Assembly (NCBI GenBank): GCA_964019155.1
Contig: OZ025244.1
Coordinates: forward strand, 44,345,220-44,409,219
Direction of reading: 5' to 3'
DNA from: Osedax fenrisi
Lineage: Eukaryota > Annelida > Polychaeta > Sabellida > Siboglinidae
DNA length: 64,000 bases
Part shown: piece by piece, positions 11,621 through 23,205 of the stretch
Position numbering within the stretch: the first letter of the stretch is position 1
Layout: each line of letters starts with the position of its first letter
The notes under the pieces: model-generated
What the model saw: the letters and a program-made list of their open reading frames with translations, nothing else
The model's database searches: none
Told to the model about the DNA's origin: nothing
Position numbers and translations under genes: made by a program

Positions 11621-12644
11621 TTGTATTATATTAATAGTTTAATATATATATATATATATATATATATTTATTAGATACCATAGAAATCAAATTCCTAATT
11701 TAAATTATGATATTCTAATTATAGTTAGTAATGTTCTGCATACTAAGGCTGCATAAGATGTTTTCACAATATTAGAAACCTTTGAAATTAAGTTGAATAA
11801 ATTCTATTAATAATTATTTTTTTATATTGATAATATTATCTTCTAAAGACTCAATCGTTATATTAAATTAATACATGTATTTATTCTATATGTTAATGGC
11901 CAATAATATAATATATTATTAATAATTAATTTTAGATTATAAATTATCATATATATATGAGTATATGAGTATACTCTTTAATTAATTAATTTAACTATAG
12001 TTAATTATATAATTATATAATTATATAATTTATAAATTAAAATATATTTATAATTTAATATTATTAGGAATATATATAAAACTATTAAAATATTAAACAT
12101 AACCTATGTATTTTATTTTTAACGTAATAACAGTTTTTAAAACTAATTTTTCATATTTTATATTTCTATAGTTTTAATAATAATATAGTTCTAAATATAA
12201 TATTATTCAATGTTTGAAATATTATTATTTTATAAAAATATTGTTAACAAGAGAAAATATATGCATGTCATTTTAAGCTATTTAGAAATATTATTATTTT
12301 ACAGATTAATTTTATTTATATTTATTAACTATAAATAAAAATAAGAACACTTATTAAAATTATTAATAATAATAATTGTTTGATAACATTATTACATTCT
12401 AAAAAAATCAGCGCGTTAAGAGGATATACGGATATTCAAATTCTTATTTTTAAAATTAAAATTTTTTTTAAAATTGTTGATACTCTTTAATACTCTATAA
12501 TATATATAAATATTTTAAATAAAGATTTTATTTTCAAAATTGTTTAACGTATATTTACTCTATATAGAAATATTATAAATAAATGAAAATAGAAAACATA
12601 AAATATTAACTATAAAAAAATAGAAAATTTATAAAATTAATAAA

Positions 12645-12681
<37 letters not shown>

Positions 12682-13205
12682 TTCAATATTATTTATTATA
12701 TAAATGTAATCTATAATTAATGATAGCATATACGAATGAGATTTTCTTTAATATTTCAGTTAGTTAGAATATAAAGTAACTAAACAAAACTTACTTATAT
12801 ATACTATATTCTATGGAAAGTTTACTATTAAGTGCATAGAATTAAATATGATATTGAAAAATGAAAGCTTAATTTTGGAATATGTTATTTTTTCCATATT
12901 TATTTTTCACACATTACACAAACTATATATATATACATTATACATATATGATATATTATTCATATATAATATACGAAGTATATTTCGCACTATATATATA
13001 CTAATTCACACTTAATAAAGTCGCACACATATATATATTATTAGTTAACTAACTTTTTACAGGGTGTACATATTTATCCAGCGTTTTCACGATATTAACA
13101 ATTTTCTTACGTTTTTTTAGCTTGATAATTCCCTTGTCTGTGATATTCGATACATAGTTAATAATGAGAGAGTGTGCATACTTGAATGAATATATTAATT
13201 TACTC

Positions 13206-13207
<2 letters not shown>
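11621..13207. other. AT-rich non-coding stretch
   Basis: I see no gene. TA tracts lie at about 11640-11668 and 12648-12676, and an AATTATAT-type short tandem near 12000-12035. Confidence 0.5.

Positions 13208-13242
<35 letters not shown>
13208..13242. repeat. (AT)n microsatellite at SINE tail
   Basis: This TA tract lies directly at the 3' end of the minus-strand SINE at 13241-13525. The same arrangement is seen at 8.1 kb and at the window start. Confidence 0.95.
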
Positions 13243-13247
<5 letters not shown>

Positions 13248-13525
13248 ATTGTTATTATTATTGTTATTTTTTAATGGTGGATACTTTCTTCCCATCCAGG
13301 AATTTAGATGAAGTTTTCACTTATAAATGGCTCTAATGTCCCTTCGAAACCGCTCTCATTATAATGCATACATTATTTTAACGAGAGCCGATCAATTATT
13401 TATACACAAGTATATAAGATCACTTCTAAATATTATTTTAAGATTTATTTTAATGTTTCGAACGAGGCTCAATTCCGCGTCATACTGCTTGTGTGACGCC
13501 TTAGCCAATTGAACCACACATGAAG
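13241..13525 (-). mobile_element. near-full-length tRNA-type SINE copy
   Basis: On the minus strand this copy has an A-box-like TGGTTCAATTGG near 13505-13516 and a B-box-like GGAATTGAGCC at 13465-13475. The family body follows (GAAGTGATCTTATATACTTG, GATCGGCTCTCGTTAAAATA, CGAAGGGACATTAGAGCCAT) and the AATAACAATAATAATAACAATAACAAT-type tail meets (AT)n. It aligns with the 8.1-kb copy over its whole length with scattered substitutions and small indels. Two short opposing open frames over it are translations of the SINE and not genes. Confidence 0.87.
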
Positions 13526-14151
13526 TTAATAATATATATACATATATATATATATATGCATATAAATATATATTAACCATTAGTTTTTTCGTATGGTTTA
13601 TATGTAATGTTCACCCACTCGTTCATTTCAATTAAGTATATATCTCTTTCTTTAGTTTATTAAATATGTGTATTATGTATTATGAGAGTTAACATATAAA
13701 TATATATATATATATATATATTAGTATTGTTACTTTTTCTATAAAAGTTCTTCCATATATTTATTTTAAAATATATTCTTAGTTCCCACTTGTACGATGA
13801 GATGATCTAATTTACAAATTTAAATGTTTACAATATGTATATTAATCAAAATATACTCAAATACCTCACCTTATAATCTGACTAATTTATTTATCAATTA
13901 ATTATTTTTTTTTGGTTACAATTACAGTAATACAATTTATCTTATATTATTTTATAATAGAGGTATCTGTATTATTTAACATATCTATAAAGAGTATTAA
14001 TACTAGTATTGTAGTATTATCATTATAATATAAATTATTCTATGTTGATTTACAGTGGCGCGAATAACTATAAACTAATAACACTAATCACAGACACTTT
14101 ATTAATATATTAAGACAATAAACTATCATTATATATACTATGATAATACTA

Positions 14152-14184
<33 letters not shown>

Positions 14185-15111
14185 TATATACATACATACA
14201 TACATAAATATATGTATAAAACGTGAACATGTTTATAAATAAATATTACAATTGTTTAATATTCTTTAATTTATATATAATGACGTAACACCATGGCTTT
14301 GTATTGAGTTAATGTATATTATTTACTTAGATATGTACTTTGCGTTAATTAGTATATAAATTACAACCTTGTAAACAAATCAGCGCCTCAAGTGGATATA
14401 TAGGTTTTAAAATTATTTTCTTTGTATATGTTTTTAATTTAAACATTGTTTATCGAATATATACTCTACAAAATGACAACATATTATAGATTAAAACTAT
14501 CTATAAAGTATCAACAATATAATTTTAGAATGCAACTTATTTTGATAAAATAAAAAATATATATTTCTTAATTTCAATTATAATTCGTCGTTATACATTT
14601 TTAATATGTGACGTTTAGACAGGTTTCCGAGCGTAATCGATATATAATTAATGTTTTATTGTATATATATAGTGCATATCTATTTGATGTCTATGCATAA
14701 GTAGTATATTATCTGTAAAACATCATATAGGTAAGTATATTTATTTTTAATAATATAAAATATATTCAATATTTGTTTGTATATTTTATTTTTGAAACAA
14801 ATAATTAGATTGCATTATTATAATTATCCATTATATAATCTAATTTGAAAAAAAATTACTAATCTATATAATTATTATAACAATATAGTATATTATACTT
14901 ACAATCTAATCTTGTAAAATATTTAGATTTCATTATTACAATCTTATATTATATAATGTATATATTAGATAAGTCGGGCTGCAACTTATTGAGATATTAC
15001 TGTGGATACTCCGTGTGATATCTGCAGTGATACCAATAGATTATACTATTAATACTATTAAACAATTGTTATGATGGTACTTTGGTATAACCTGAATAAA
15101 ACAAAATCTAA
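13526..15111. other. AT-rich non-coding stretch
   Basis: I see no gene. TA/CATA microsatellites lie at about 13698-13721 and 14152-14205. Confidence 0.5.
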
Positions 15112-15231
15112 ATAAAAGTCAATAGAGTTCTCTCAGTTTCTAATAATGCAATAGAATGTGGATATGTTCAGGTTAATGATGACACTCGGTTGAAGTCTTC
15201 TAAGCATAGAAAAGATGAATCATCGAGATAA
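15112..15231 (+). other. exon-like open segment, weak
   Basis: This is a locally GC-richer segment. After a polypyrimidine-AG (TTCTCTCAG, ending about 15136) the frame stays open to the TAA at 15229-15231. The translation has balanced composition (NAIECGYVQVNDDTRLKSSK...) and is unlike the low-complexity translations around it. A donor-like CAG|GTTAAT lies inside. It could be a terminal exon, a repeat fragment or chance. I recognise no family. Confidence 0.15.
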
Positions 15232-15793
15232 GGGAAGCCCTCAAAATTAGTATAGAAGTATCAGAAGAATGAAAATGCAAGTGTAATAATTTGTTAAAAA
15301 ATAATAAATATAAAAAACAAAATTATTTTTTATATATATTTTTATTTATATTCATCAAAATTCAACTAAAAATATTTATAATTATCACAGTTAATTTAAT
15401 ATATTATAAAATTATAAGAACTAATTAAAATAAATTTAATTACCATAATAGAGACAAAAAAGATACAAAATATAGTCAATCTTTAACATTAATTATCTCA
15501 GAATATTAATTTGCGGCAGATAAATTGATAATTTGTGGTAAATAATCACCAAATCTTAGTACAATGTTTACAGTATGTTAATATGTATTTTATTATTTAA
15601 CAGTATTTTATTATATATTTATTATATATATAATGAAAATCTATATAATTTTATTAAACAATAATAATATATTTAAAAAATATTAAACAGTTTTTATAAA
15701 TTGTATTGCTCTTTTTTAAATTTAAATATATTAATAATGCGGGTTTTTTTTACATTCGTTTACTGGTTAGTTTATTTATACACACATATAAAA

Positions 15794-15853
<60 letters not shown>

Positions 15854-15949
15854 TGTCCTAATTTTGATTGACAATGTATACATTAATTACAATACTTAAT
15901 TTTATTTTATTTATAAAAATCGTATATCATTTAAATATATTAATTTATA

Positions 15950-15984
<35 letters not shown>

Positions 15985-17255
15985 AAATGTTAAATATAGA
16001 TATTAACCATTTACATATTCGGAATTATGATCCGTATTTACAAATTGGGTATTTAACCATTTTTCTTTAAATAATGAAAAATCGATGCCTACATTTAATA
16101 ATATAAGGTTATCATTAATATACCGAATTAATTATTATATATTTAATAATTATATATATATATATATATATATATAAGACTATTCATATTTGTAAGTTAT
16201 TCGTGTAAATAATTGAATTCTGTTTATTTTATAATTATTATACGTTATTTTGAATAATAATTAAAATTAGTATAATTATAAATTTATAATTTAAATCTAA
16301 TTAAAATAAGTATAACATATTATTTATTTCTAGTAAATTATATATTATTCACACAATATATTGCCAACATATAAATAATTTATTATATAATTATAAAATA
16401 ATTACGTAAATAATTAATAACTAGTTGGTTTATAATATATTATTTCATATTATTAAATATTAATATTAATATACTAATATTGACACTATTTTGAACATAT
16501 TATTTATAATATCGTTATCATTTATGAATTTATAACATAATTTCATTGTAATACATTACATTTTCCATATTTTACATTATTTACTACAGTTTTCTAATGA
16601 ATACATTTTGTATTGTATATTATCGCACTTTTATAATGTTATTTCACTGAATAATCACATTCAATGAATACTATTTAATTTGTTGATTAACACTTTGAGC
16701 ATATATTATGTTTAAATATTATTTTCTATATATATAAATGAACTTTTTATAGATAATAAATCGCAAATATTTTATTTGTGAATAATTTCTTGAATTTTAT
16801 ATAAATATATATATATATATAACATTGATTTAAATTAATGTAGTAAAACAAAACTATATGATTACAATATATATATATGATGTATATATAATATTTACCC
16901 ATTTTAATATTATATTCATAACTGTTACATCTAGAGGTACACGTTCTCCAGCATGTACCTGTAATCATATTATTATATTGACGTCTCCGATAAATAATGA
17001 ATGATTATGAATTATATATTTATATATATATATGTGTATATAATTGAGATTACAAACGGATAGTATTATCACACCCTACTTTAACAATTGAAATGCTTGT
17101 AGAAATAGAATCTATCACCCGTTGGGATCTGATCATGATATCTGAATGCATCTTTATCGACTCTTTGATCGGATTAGCGCATCCTCTAACGATTATCACC
17201 TAATACGATTTAATGTATATAATATATATATAATACAATATAATGTTATGCATAT

Positions 17256-17288
<33 letters not shown>

Positions 17289-17733
17289 ACTTAAGTTAAC
17301 AATGATTTATAACAATTGTTTTAAAATTAATTAAAAATATATAAAAAATAATATCTACATTGTTAGTGTTAAATTCTATTTATTTTACATCCTAAATTAC
17401 ATTAATATCTGCATATATACATTATATTACAATATGATTTCACATGTAAGCTGCATGTATGTAAGCAGGTGTAAGTGAGCGTAATAAACCTGCTTATTCT
17501 AACAAAAACATCTCAGTAAACATGACGAATTCGTGTATTATTATTGATGTATGTAATACACATGTTCACAATGATAATAATGCCCGTATTATATTGTTAT
17601 TATTGATGTATGTAACGCTCATGACATATTTGATATATGGTCCGAACACCAATGTATGGTTGTATTTACTAAGCATACAACTATAACTATTATAATGTTT
17701 AATAAAGTAATCTATCGGTAGTATGTAATAATC
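15232..17733. other. AT-rich non-coding stretch
   Basis: I see no gene. Long TA tracts lie at about 15798-15851, 15954-15980 and 16152-16177. Near 17530-17625 an element (TATTATTATTGATGTATGTA, then ATACACATG or ACGCTCATG) occurs twice about 65 bp apart, a local duplication. Confidence 0.5.
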
Positions 17734-17801
17734 AAAGTGCTTATTATTCTTAACATTTATATGTATGTCTATATTTGTCTATTAAGAAGAATAATCACTT
17801 T
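17734..17801. other. miRNA-precursor-like hairpin or small inverted repeat
   Basis: Arms at 17734-17753 (AAAGTGCTTATTATTCTTAA) and 17782-17801 pair over 20 positions with only two mismatches, around a 28-nt loop. A GTATG/CATAC pair further out extends the symmetry. The geometry fits an animal pre-miRNA but equally a tiny MITE remnant. The arm sequence matches no miRNA I know. The strand is undetermined. Confidence 0.25.
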
Positions 17802-18047
17802 CATACAGAATCTTGTTATATTCATACATCAGTAATAAGTTTACATATTATACATTTTTTTTATTATAAATGAATTACATTCACCGGAGAATAATACGTT
17901 TTTTAATAGATGAAGTTATAAATTAATTTAATTATTTAATGTTTCATCGTTAGAATTTCATTTGTCTAAAATCCTTAAACCGTTGCCATGGCAACTCGTT
18001 TGTGTGTTAACGAGTTAAGATCATTTTGTATATACTATCATAAGATA

Positions 18048-18084
<37 letters not shown>

Positions 18085-18728
18085 ACCAGAATAAAACCAC
18101 GTTAATTACATAGGTATATTGCATTGGATTAATAAGTTAACCTATATATATATATTATGTTATATTAATTTATGGTCATAAAATAAGTTATATAATTCAT
18201 ATAATATATTATATAATCATTTTAATTTAAATATACCTGACTAGGTTCCACATTTATAATAGTAAAGCATTCATCTTTACAGTATACGTATTGAAAATCT
18301 ATGTCCACACTTCCTAGAATACATATACAAATACACATATATATATATAAATTGATGTAAAATAAGTTACATTATTGACGTATAATTAATAATAAATATA
18401 ACTTATTAATATAATGGAAAATATCATAGAATATTTATATTATTTATTGGATATATATCCATATACAATTAGGATATATTAGACAATTTATTTTTAAATT
18501 TAAAAATTATTTACAAAGATTCTAAAAAAATATATAATAAATATTCAATATTTAATAAATCAGTTATTCCAATATACTATCAAATGGAAGATCAGTGTAT
18601 AATAATATAAATGATAATGTATTATATAAACCTAATTCGCAAGATGTTAGTGATGTATTCATATATTTCATTCGAATACTTGTACAAGCCAAACACATTT
18701 TTGGGTTAGAACTAGATTATATAAACTC

Positions 18729-18769
<41 letters not shown>

Positions 18770-19002
18770 CACTAAAACTTCTCTATAAAATATTATTTGT
18801 ATAATAAAATATAATTCTTATATTAGAAGGCTTTTGTTATAACGAGGTTTTATTTTAATATCTGTATTTACTAAATACTATTCAGTATACTTAATAAACA
18901 TATTTGGTAGTTAGGTATTTCTAATTAAAATTATCCTTAAATCTTCGGTTAATTATGATAAATAGATGGCAACTATTTACCATATTTTATTAAGATTATT
19001 TG
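17802..19002. other. AT-rich non-coding stretch
   Basis: I see no gene. TA tracts lie at about 18050-18081 and 18733-18765. The 69-codon frame at 18595-18804 ends in the TA repeat and has no other support. Confidence 0.5.
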
Positions 19003-19265
19003 TTAAGGGGGTTATCCCACCCCCAGTATTTCCGGAAATAATGTCGCAATGTTTGCTATAAAGTGATTTTCTAGCTAATGATTTAACTACAATTGTAGTG
19101 GGACACTCCCTTACTTTCCGGCAACTTGCCGGAAATATTGTAACTTTAAAGGGGGTATCCCACTATAGTCTAGCAAGTTATATATAATTTGATAGAAAAT
19201 CAATTTATAGAAAATATTAGAGGACATTATTTTCGGAAATACTGGAAGTGGGATATCCCCTTTAT
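19003..19265. mobile_element. palindromic MITE, copy 1
   Basis: The ends are inverted repeats. The left end reads TTAAGGGGGTTATCCCAC, then CCAGTATTTCCGGAAATAAT. The right end in reverse complement reads TAAAGGGGATATCCCACTTC and then CCAGTATTTCCGAAAATAAT. Internally, TTTCCGGCAACTTGCCGGAAAT and a further AAAGGGGGTATCCCACTATAG repeat the terminal motif, so the whole element is close to self-complementary. No coding capacity is present. A second copy lies at 24552-24772. The transposase superfamily and target duplication are not clear. Confidence 0.75.
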
Positions 19266-19480
19266 ACTTGTGTTAGTAATAACAATATTATAATTGTGTA
19301 TTATACCATATATGGTACATATATATAGTATACGATTACACTTTTTATCAATATTCTAATTTCGATATCATCATCTAATTATTTTTGTTTTTACATTAAA
19401 TATAAGGCAAATTATTTTATTCAAAATGTATTAAAAGTAAATCTAAATGTTGGATAGATCGAATAGTGTACACATGTGTT

Positions 19481-19516
19481 AAGATAGTACGTACTATGCA
19501 TAGTACGTACTATCTT
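19481..19516. repeat. perfect 36-bp palindrome
   Basis: The 18-base half AAGATAGTACGTACTATG is followed immediately by its exact reverse complement, centred on TGCA. GTACGTAC is itself palindromic, so the structure is nested. Long spacer-free palindromes are usually unstable, so this may be recent or assembly-sensitive. Confidence 0.92.
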
Positions 19517-19584
19517 CGCATAGATATATATACATCATTGTACTGGACAACGGTACGTATAATATGTTTATATACATGTATAAG

Positions 19585-19653
19585 TTAAGGGTTAATTATA
19601 CTACTTAAGGGTTAATTATAATACTCAAGGGTTAAGTATACTACTTAAGGGTA
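19585..19653. repeat. 20-bp tandem repeat, about 3.5 units
   Basis: The unit TTAAGGGTTAATTATACTAC starts at 19585, 19605, about 19625 and 19645 with small changes. It resembles telomere-like TTAGGG only superficially and is not a telomeric array. Confidence 0.85.
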
Positions 19654-20298
19654 GGACACTCATCATTCGTCGTATATATTTCATTTATAGGCATACGTAT
19701 AATTGTTGATAACATGATATGTTCTTATTATTGTAAAAATAATTATATATAATGTATACATCACTCTATCACTCTTTTTTTAATAATATATTATATATAT
19801 ATATATATAAATTATTAGATAACTTATTTAATTCTAAATTAAATATAACTAAAATAAATTAGTAAATAAAATAAAATAACATATATTTGTTTCGTGGTTA
19901 CTTTCACTACGGTAATTAAACTCATGTAGCGAGTGCATAATCCCATCATTTACTCATTACTAGATATATTATTATGTTTGTAATATACGCCAAATTAGTT
20001 ATATAACTTAACATATTTAATTTATGTGATACGTAGAACTATAAAGAACTCAAGTTGTCTAGCGCTTTGATGTAATGTATCGTATAGATTATTGTGTAAC
20101 CCTATATTGACCTTTACCCATGAATCACATTGAGTGTAACTCTATTATATTGCCCAGTACTATTGGATGTGTAGTGGTGTACCTACTACATTTAGTTACA
20201 CTACTTTAACTACTGTAATCTTAATTAAGTTTTATTTTTAAAGTATATTAATAATATATAATACATATTGTTATGTATTTAATATATATATATCTACA
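19654..20298. other. AT-rich non-coding stretch
   Basis: I see no gene. It ends in the TA-rich junction where the truncated LINE begins. Confidence 0.5.
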
Positions 20299-21981
20299 TT
20301 GATTGACAATATTTTTTATAATGGAAATTTTTCTTATATTTCATCTGGTATTTTACAATATGAATTTACTGATCACTTGCCAATTTTTATCTTAATGAAA
20401 TTAAATAAAATACGTTTCAAATGTAAACAAAATGTTCCAATTATAACTCACAATATAAATAACACTAACAATGTTAATAAATTAATGAAAGAACTTAATG
20501 AGACAAACTGGACATTTATAAAATCTGAAGATATTAATATTTCTCTTGACCTTTTTATTACACATTTTAGTAAAATTTATGATAAAACATGCCTTAAAAA
20601 ACATAAATCTAATAATATATTTCGCAAAAAAGATATTCCTTGGTTTACAAAAGGTTTAAAGAAAGCATGTAGAAAAAAACAAAAGCTGTATATAAAATAT
20701 ATAAATAATAGAAATGATAATAATCTTAGGATATATAAAAAATATAAAAATGATCTCACGAATATTATAAGAAAGTGTAAAAAGGATTTTTATACTAAAT
20801 CTTTGGATAACAGTAAATCCATTAAAACTACATGTTCAATTATAAATTCATTGATAAATCCTATACAAAAAAATAATACAAAAATATCAGTACTTGATAT
20901 ACATGGAAAGGAAATAAAAGATGAAACAATAGCAAATAAATTTAATGAACACTTTATACAAGTCGGTAGTAAACTAGCTAAGAACATTTGTTCACCTAAT
21001 ACATCGTTCAACGACTACCTTAAAAATAGTAATTATTATTCATTATTTTTATCTCCAATTACATGTAGTGAGGTTATTAAAACTATTGATAATTTTTCTC
21101 CAAAAATATCTAAGGATGAACTTGATATATCTATGAAACTCGTAAAATTAATCTCATCCACTATAGCTGAACCTTTAACATATATTTTTAATCTTTCTTT
21201 TTCAACAGGCACTTTTCCAAATTTGTTTAAAAAATCCAAAGTTATTCCCATCTATAAATCAGGTAATAAAAATGACTTTAATAATTATAGACCCATATGT
21301 TTGAATATTCAATTCTCGAAAATCTTAGAAAAATTGTTTTTTTCAAGATTACTTTCTTTCTGTGATTTTCATAACATAATTAGTAGTTCACAATTTGGGT
21401 TCAGGAAAGGCCTCAGTACCCTCCATGCTATAGAAACCCTTCAAAAAGCTATTATTGATTCTCTGATCTCCAATAAATACTGTGTTGGCCTATTCATTGA
21501 CTTAAAAAAAGCATTTGACACAGTCAACCATGAAATACTCTTAAAAAAGCTTGACTGTTACGGTATAAGAGGATTACCTCTATCATGGTTATCATCATAT
21601 CTTAAAGACAGAAGTCAATTTACAAATTATAATAACTGTATGTCTACTACTACTAATATAGATATCGGTGTCCCCCAAGGTTCTATTCTTGGGCCGCTTC
21701 TTTTTCTTATATTTATTAATGACATGCCGACCTGCTCTATTAATAATACTTTTATACTATTTGCTGATGACACCAATATTATAATTAGTGATTGTTCAGC
21801 CAACAAACTAAAAGTTAAATTACAGCTGACAATTAATGAAATAATGTTATGGGTAAAATCAAATAAGTTGACAATTAATATTGATAAAACTCACTGCATG
21901 TCATTTAGAAATTTCGTGCTGGAATTGGCGCGGTATTCCTTCGGCACTAACCACACAAGACCTACTAAAACTAGGTCTTAA
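20299..21981 (+). CDS. CR1/Jockey-type LINE reverse transcriptase, truncated at both ends
   Basis: This uninterrupted 560-codon frame belongs to a non-LTR retrotransposon. The start is a TTG at a TA-rich junction, so it is not an initiator: the protein opens with the last part of an apurinic-type endonuclease (TDHLP, residues 24-28), and about 200 upstream residues are missing. A linker follows (PWFTKGLKKACRKK), then the reverse transcriptase with IDLKKAFD at 400-407 (first catalytic Asp), GVPQGS at 457-462 and FADD at 488-491 (catalytic Asp pair). FRKGLST and YGIRG fit the CR1/Jockey group. LINE similarity stops after KTHCMSFRN (about residue 538, position 21915). The remaining codons read across into unrelated sequence, so the thumb and 3' end are lost. 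Its lack of stops suggests the insertion is not very old. It could not retrotranspose by itself. Confidence 0.92.
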   Translation: MIDNIFYNGNFSYISSGILQYEFTDHLPIFILMKLNKIRFKCKQNVPIITHNINNTNNVNKLMKELNETNWTFIKSEDINISLDLFITHFSKIYDKTCLKKHKSNNIFRKKDIPWFTKGLKKACRKKQKLYIKYINNRNDNNLRIYKKYKNDLTNIIRKCKKDFYTKSLDNSKSIKTTCSIINSLINPIQKNNTKISVLDIHGKEIKDETIANKFNEHFIQVGSKLAKNICSPNTSFNDYLKNSNYYSLFLSPITCSEVIKTIDNFSPKISKDELDISMKLVKLISSTIAEPLTYIFNLSFSTGTFPNLFKKSKVIPIYKSGNKNDFNNYRPICLNIQFSKILEKLFFSRLLSFCDFHNIISSSQFGFRKGLSTLHAIETLQKAIIDSLISNKYCVGLFIDLKKAFDTVNHEILLKKLDCYGIRGLPLSWLSSYLKDRSQFTNYNNCMSTTTNIDIGVPQGSILGPLLFLIFINDMPTCSINNTFILFADDTNIIISDCSANKLKVKLQLTINEIMLWVKSNKLTINIDKTHCMSFRNFVLELARYSFGTNHTRPTKTRS

Positions 21982-22175
21982 TAAACGTGATATTGAGCTA
22001 CTCAGTATATGTGTGATTGCCGGTGGTCTCGATATTTATCGAAATTACTGCCGTAACGGATTCATGTAATATCCACATGTTATCTTGGCCTCTTCCTTGC
22101 CATCATTCGTTTATAACATTATTATTTTCTTATTTTGTTTATAACGTCAATAAATGGGATAATTGTAATTGGTTG
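21916..22175 (+). pseudogene. exon-like tail fused to the LINE fragment
   Basis: Downstream of the LINE break, base composition rises. A different frame reads GIPSALTTQDLLKLGLNKRD, then IELLSICVIAGGLDIYRNY and a TAA at 22067-22069, with an AATAAA at 22149-22154. Balanced residues plus a stop and polyadenylation signal make it look like a last exon or another element's C-terminus. TTTAG before 21910 is a possible weak acceptor. I do not recognise the protein. No upstream exons are visible, so it may be a relic. Confidence 0.3.
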
Positions 22176-22364
22176 TCAAGCCAACCAATTTCCGAAAATA
22201 GGTGGGTAGGTAGGTGTATACGTATGTATGTAGGTAGTTGATTATACCTTTTATTGTAATTGAGATAAATAACACGACTGGAAACATAAAAATCTATATA
22301 ACAAATTATAATACTAAATACATGATAGCTTCGTACAGGCCTATCAATTACTAGTGGAGGTAGT

Positions 22365-22560
22365 AGGCGTGGTTAGAGGCGTGGTTAGAGGCGTGGTTAG
22401 AGGAATCTTGGAGGTGTGTTGTATATCTACTAGGGGTTAGTTGATGGCGAGGGTAAGGTATGTTATGGGGTGGTTATCGTAGTCATGGGTATCGTGTCAT
22501 TTCTAGGGGGTTAATACCGAGGTGCTGTGTTATTATTAGGGGGTTAGTGTATCGCAATGT
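22365..22560. repeat. 12-bp tandem (x3) and G-rich strand-asymmetric block
   Basis: AGGCGTGGTTAG is repeated three times at 22365-22400. The following 150 bp are G-rich on the plus strand, with TAGGGG(G)TTA at about 22431, 22504 and 22538 and other G3-G4 runs. Spacing between G runs is longer than in classical quadruplex motifs. Confidence 0.7.
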
Positions 22561-22626
22561 TATTGTATTATAGGTTATATCGTATATCAAGCATGTGTAA
22601 TACACATGTGTATGTTCGATAATGGC

Positions 22627-22967
22627 GTCGCTATTTGATGTATATGTTTGTTACGAACAGTTAAAGTAGATTTGAAATATATTTTTGTCTACAGATGATT
22701 AGTATTGATGGTAAATAAATGTCTATCAATAAATACGCAGTATACTTATATTAACATAGTATATATATATATATATATATAGTTGAATGTATTTGATAAT
22801 TAAAAATTAGATGTCATAACATTATCACAAAGTAAAGATCGAAATACTGGTTTCTTGTAACAACAATGTGTTACTGAATAATGATTTACATCTATATCAA
22901 TTTAGTTAGGTGAATAATTAAAATAAATTAATTAAAATTGAAAAATATCACTTACTGGTATATTAAT

Positions 22968-23022
<55 letters not shown>

Positions 23023-23205
23023 CTAACCGTAAATCTAAACCATCAACAATATTATTTGGTAATAAACATATTAGTACTATTATGAAATGCTTAAACACGT
23101 TCATCATATACATTTTTATATATTATTAATAATTATGATAAATTTATTTTTGTTTACAATATTGAAAATTTTATTTTTAAACAAGATAAATATTTACTTA
23201 TTTGA
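22627..23205. repeat. 0.6-kb repeat, uninterrupted copy
   Basis: This segment aligns along its length with 25855-26217 plus 27394-27625. Shared anchors include AGTTAAAG, GATTAGTATT, AAATAAATGTC, AATGATTTACATCTATA, the central (AT)n, CTAACC, and TTTTATTTTTAAACAA. Identity is moderate, implying an old dispersed repeat or segmental duplication. The TA tract at 22971-23021 lies inside it. No coding capacity is seen. Confidence 0.7.
22971..23021. repeat. (AT)n microsatellite
   Basis: This 51-bp TA tract is internal to the 0.6-kb repeat. The corresponding tract in the other copy is where the 1,176-bp insertion sits. Confidence 0.97.

Noticed and set aside
19585..19653. Interstitial telomeric repeat
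   Set aside because: The unit is a 20-bp TTAAGGGTTAATTATACTAC, not TTAGGG or a recognised variant.
20577..21251. Minus-strand frames of 60-73 codons
   Set aside because: They are antisense shadows of the LINE reverse transcriptase.
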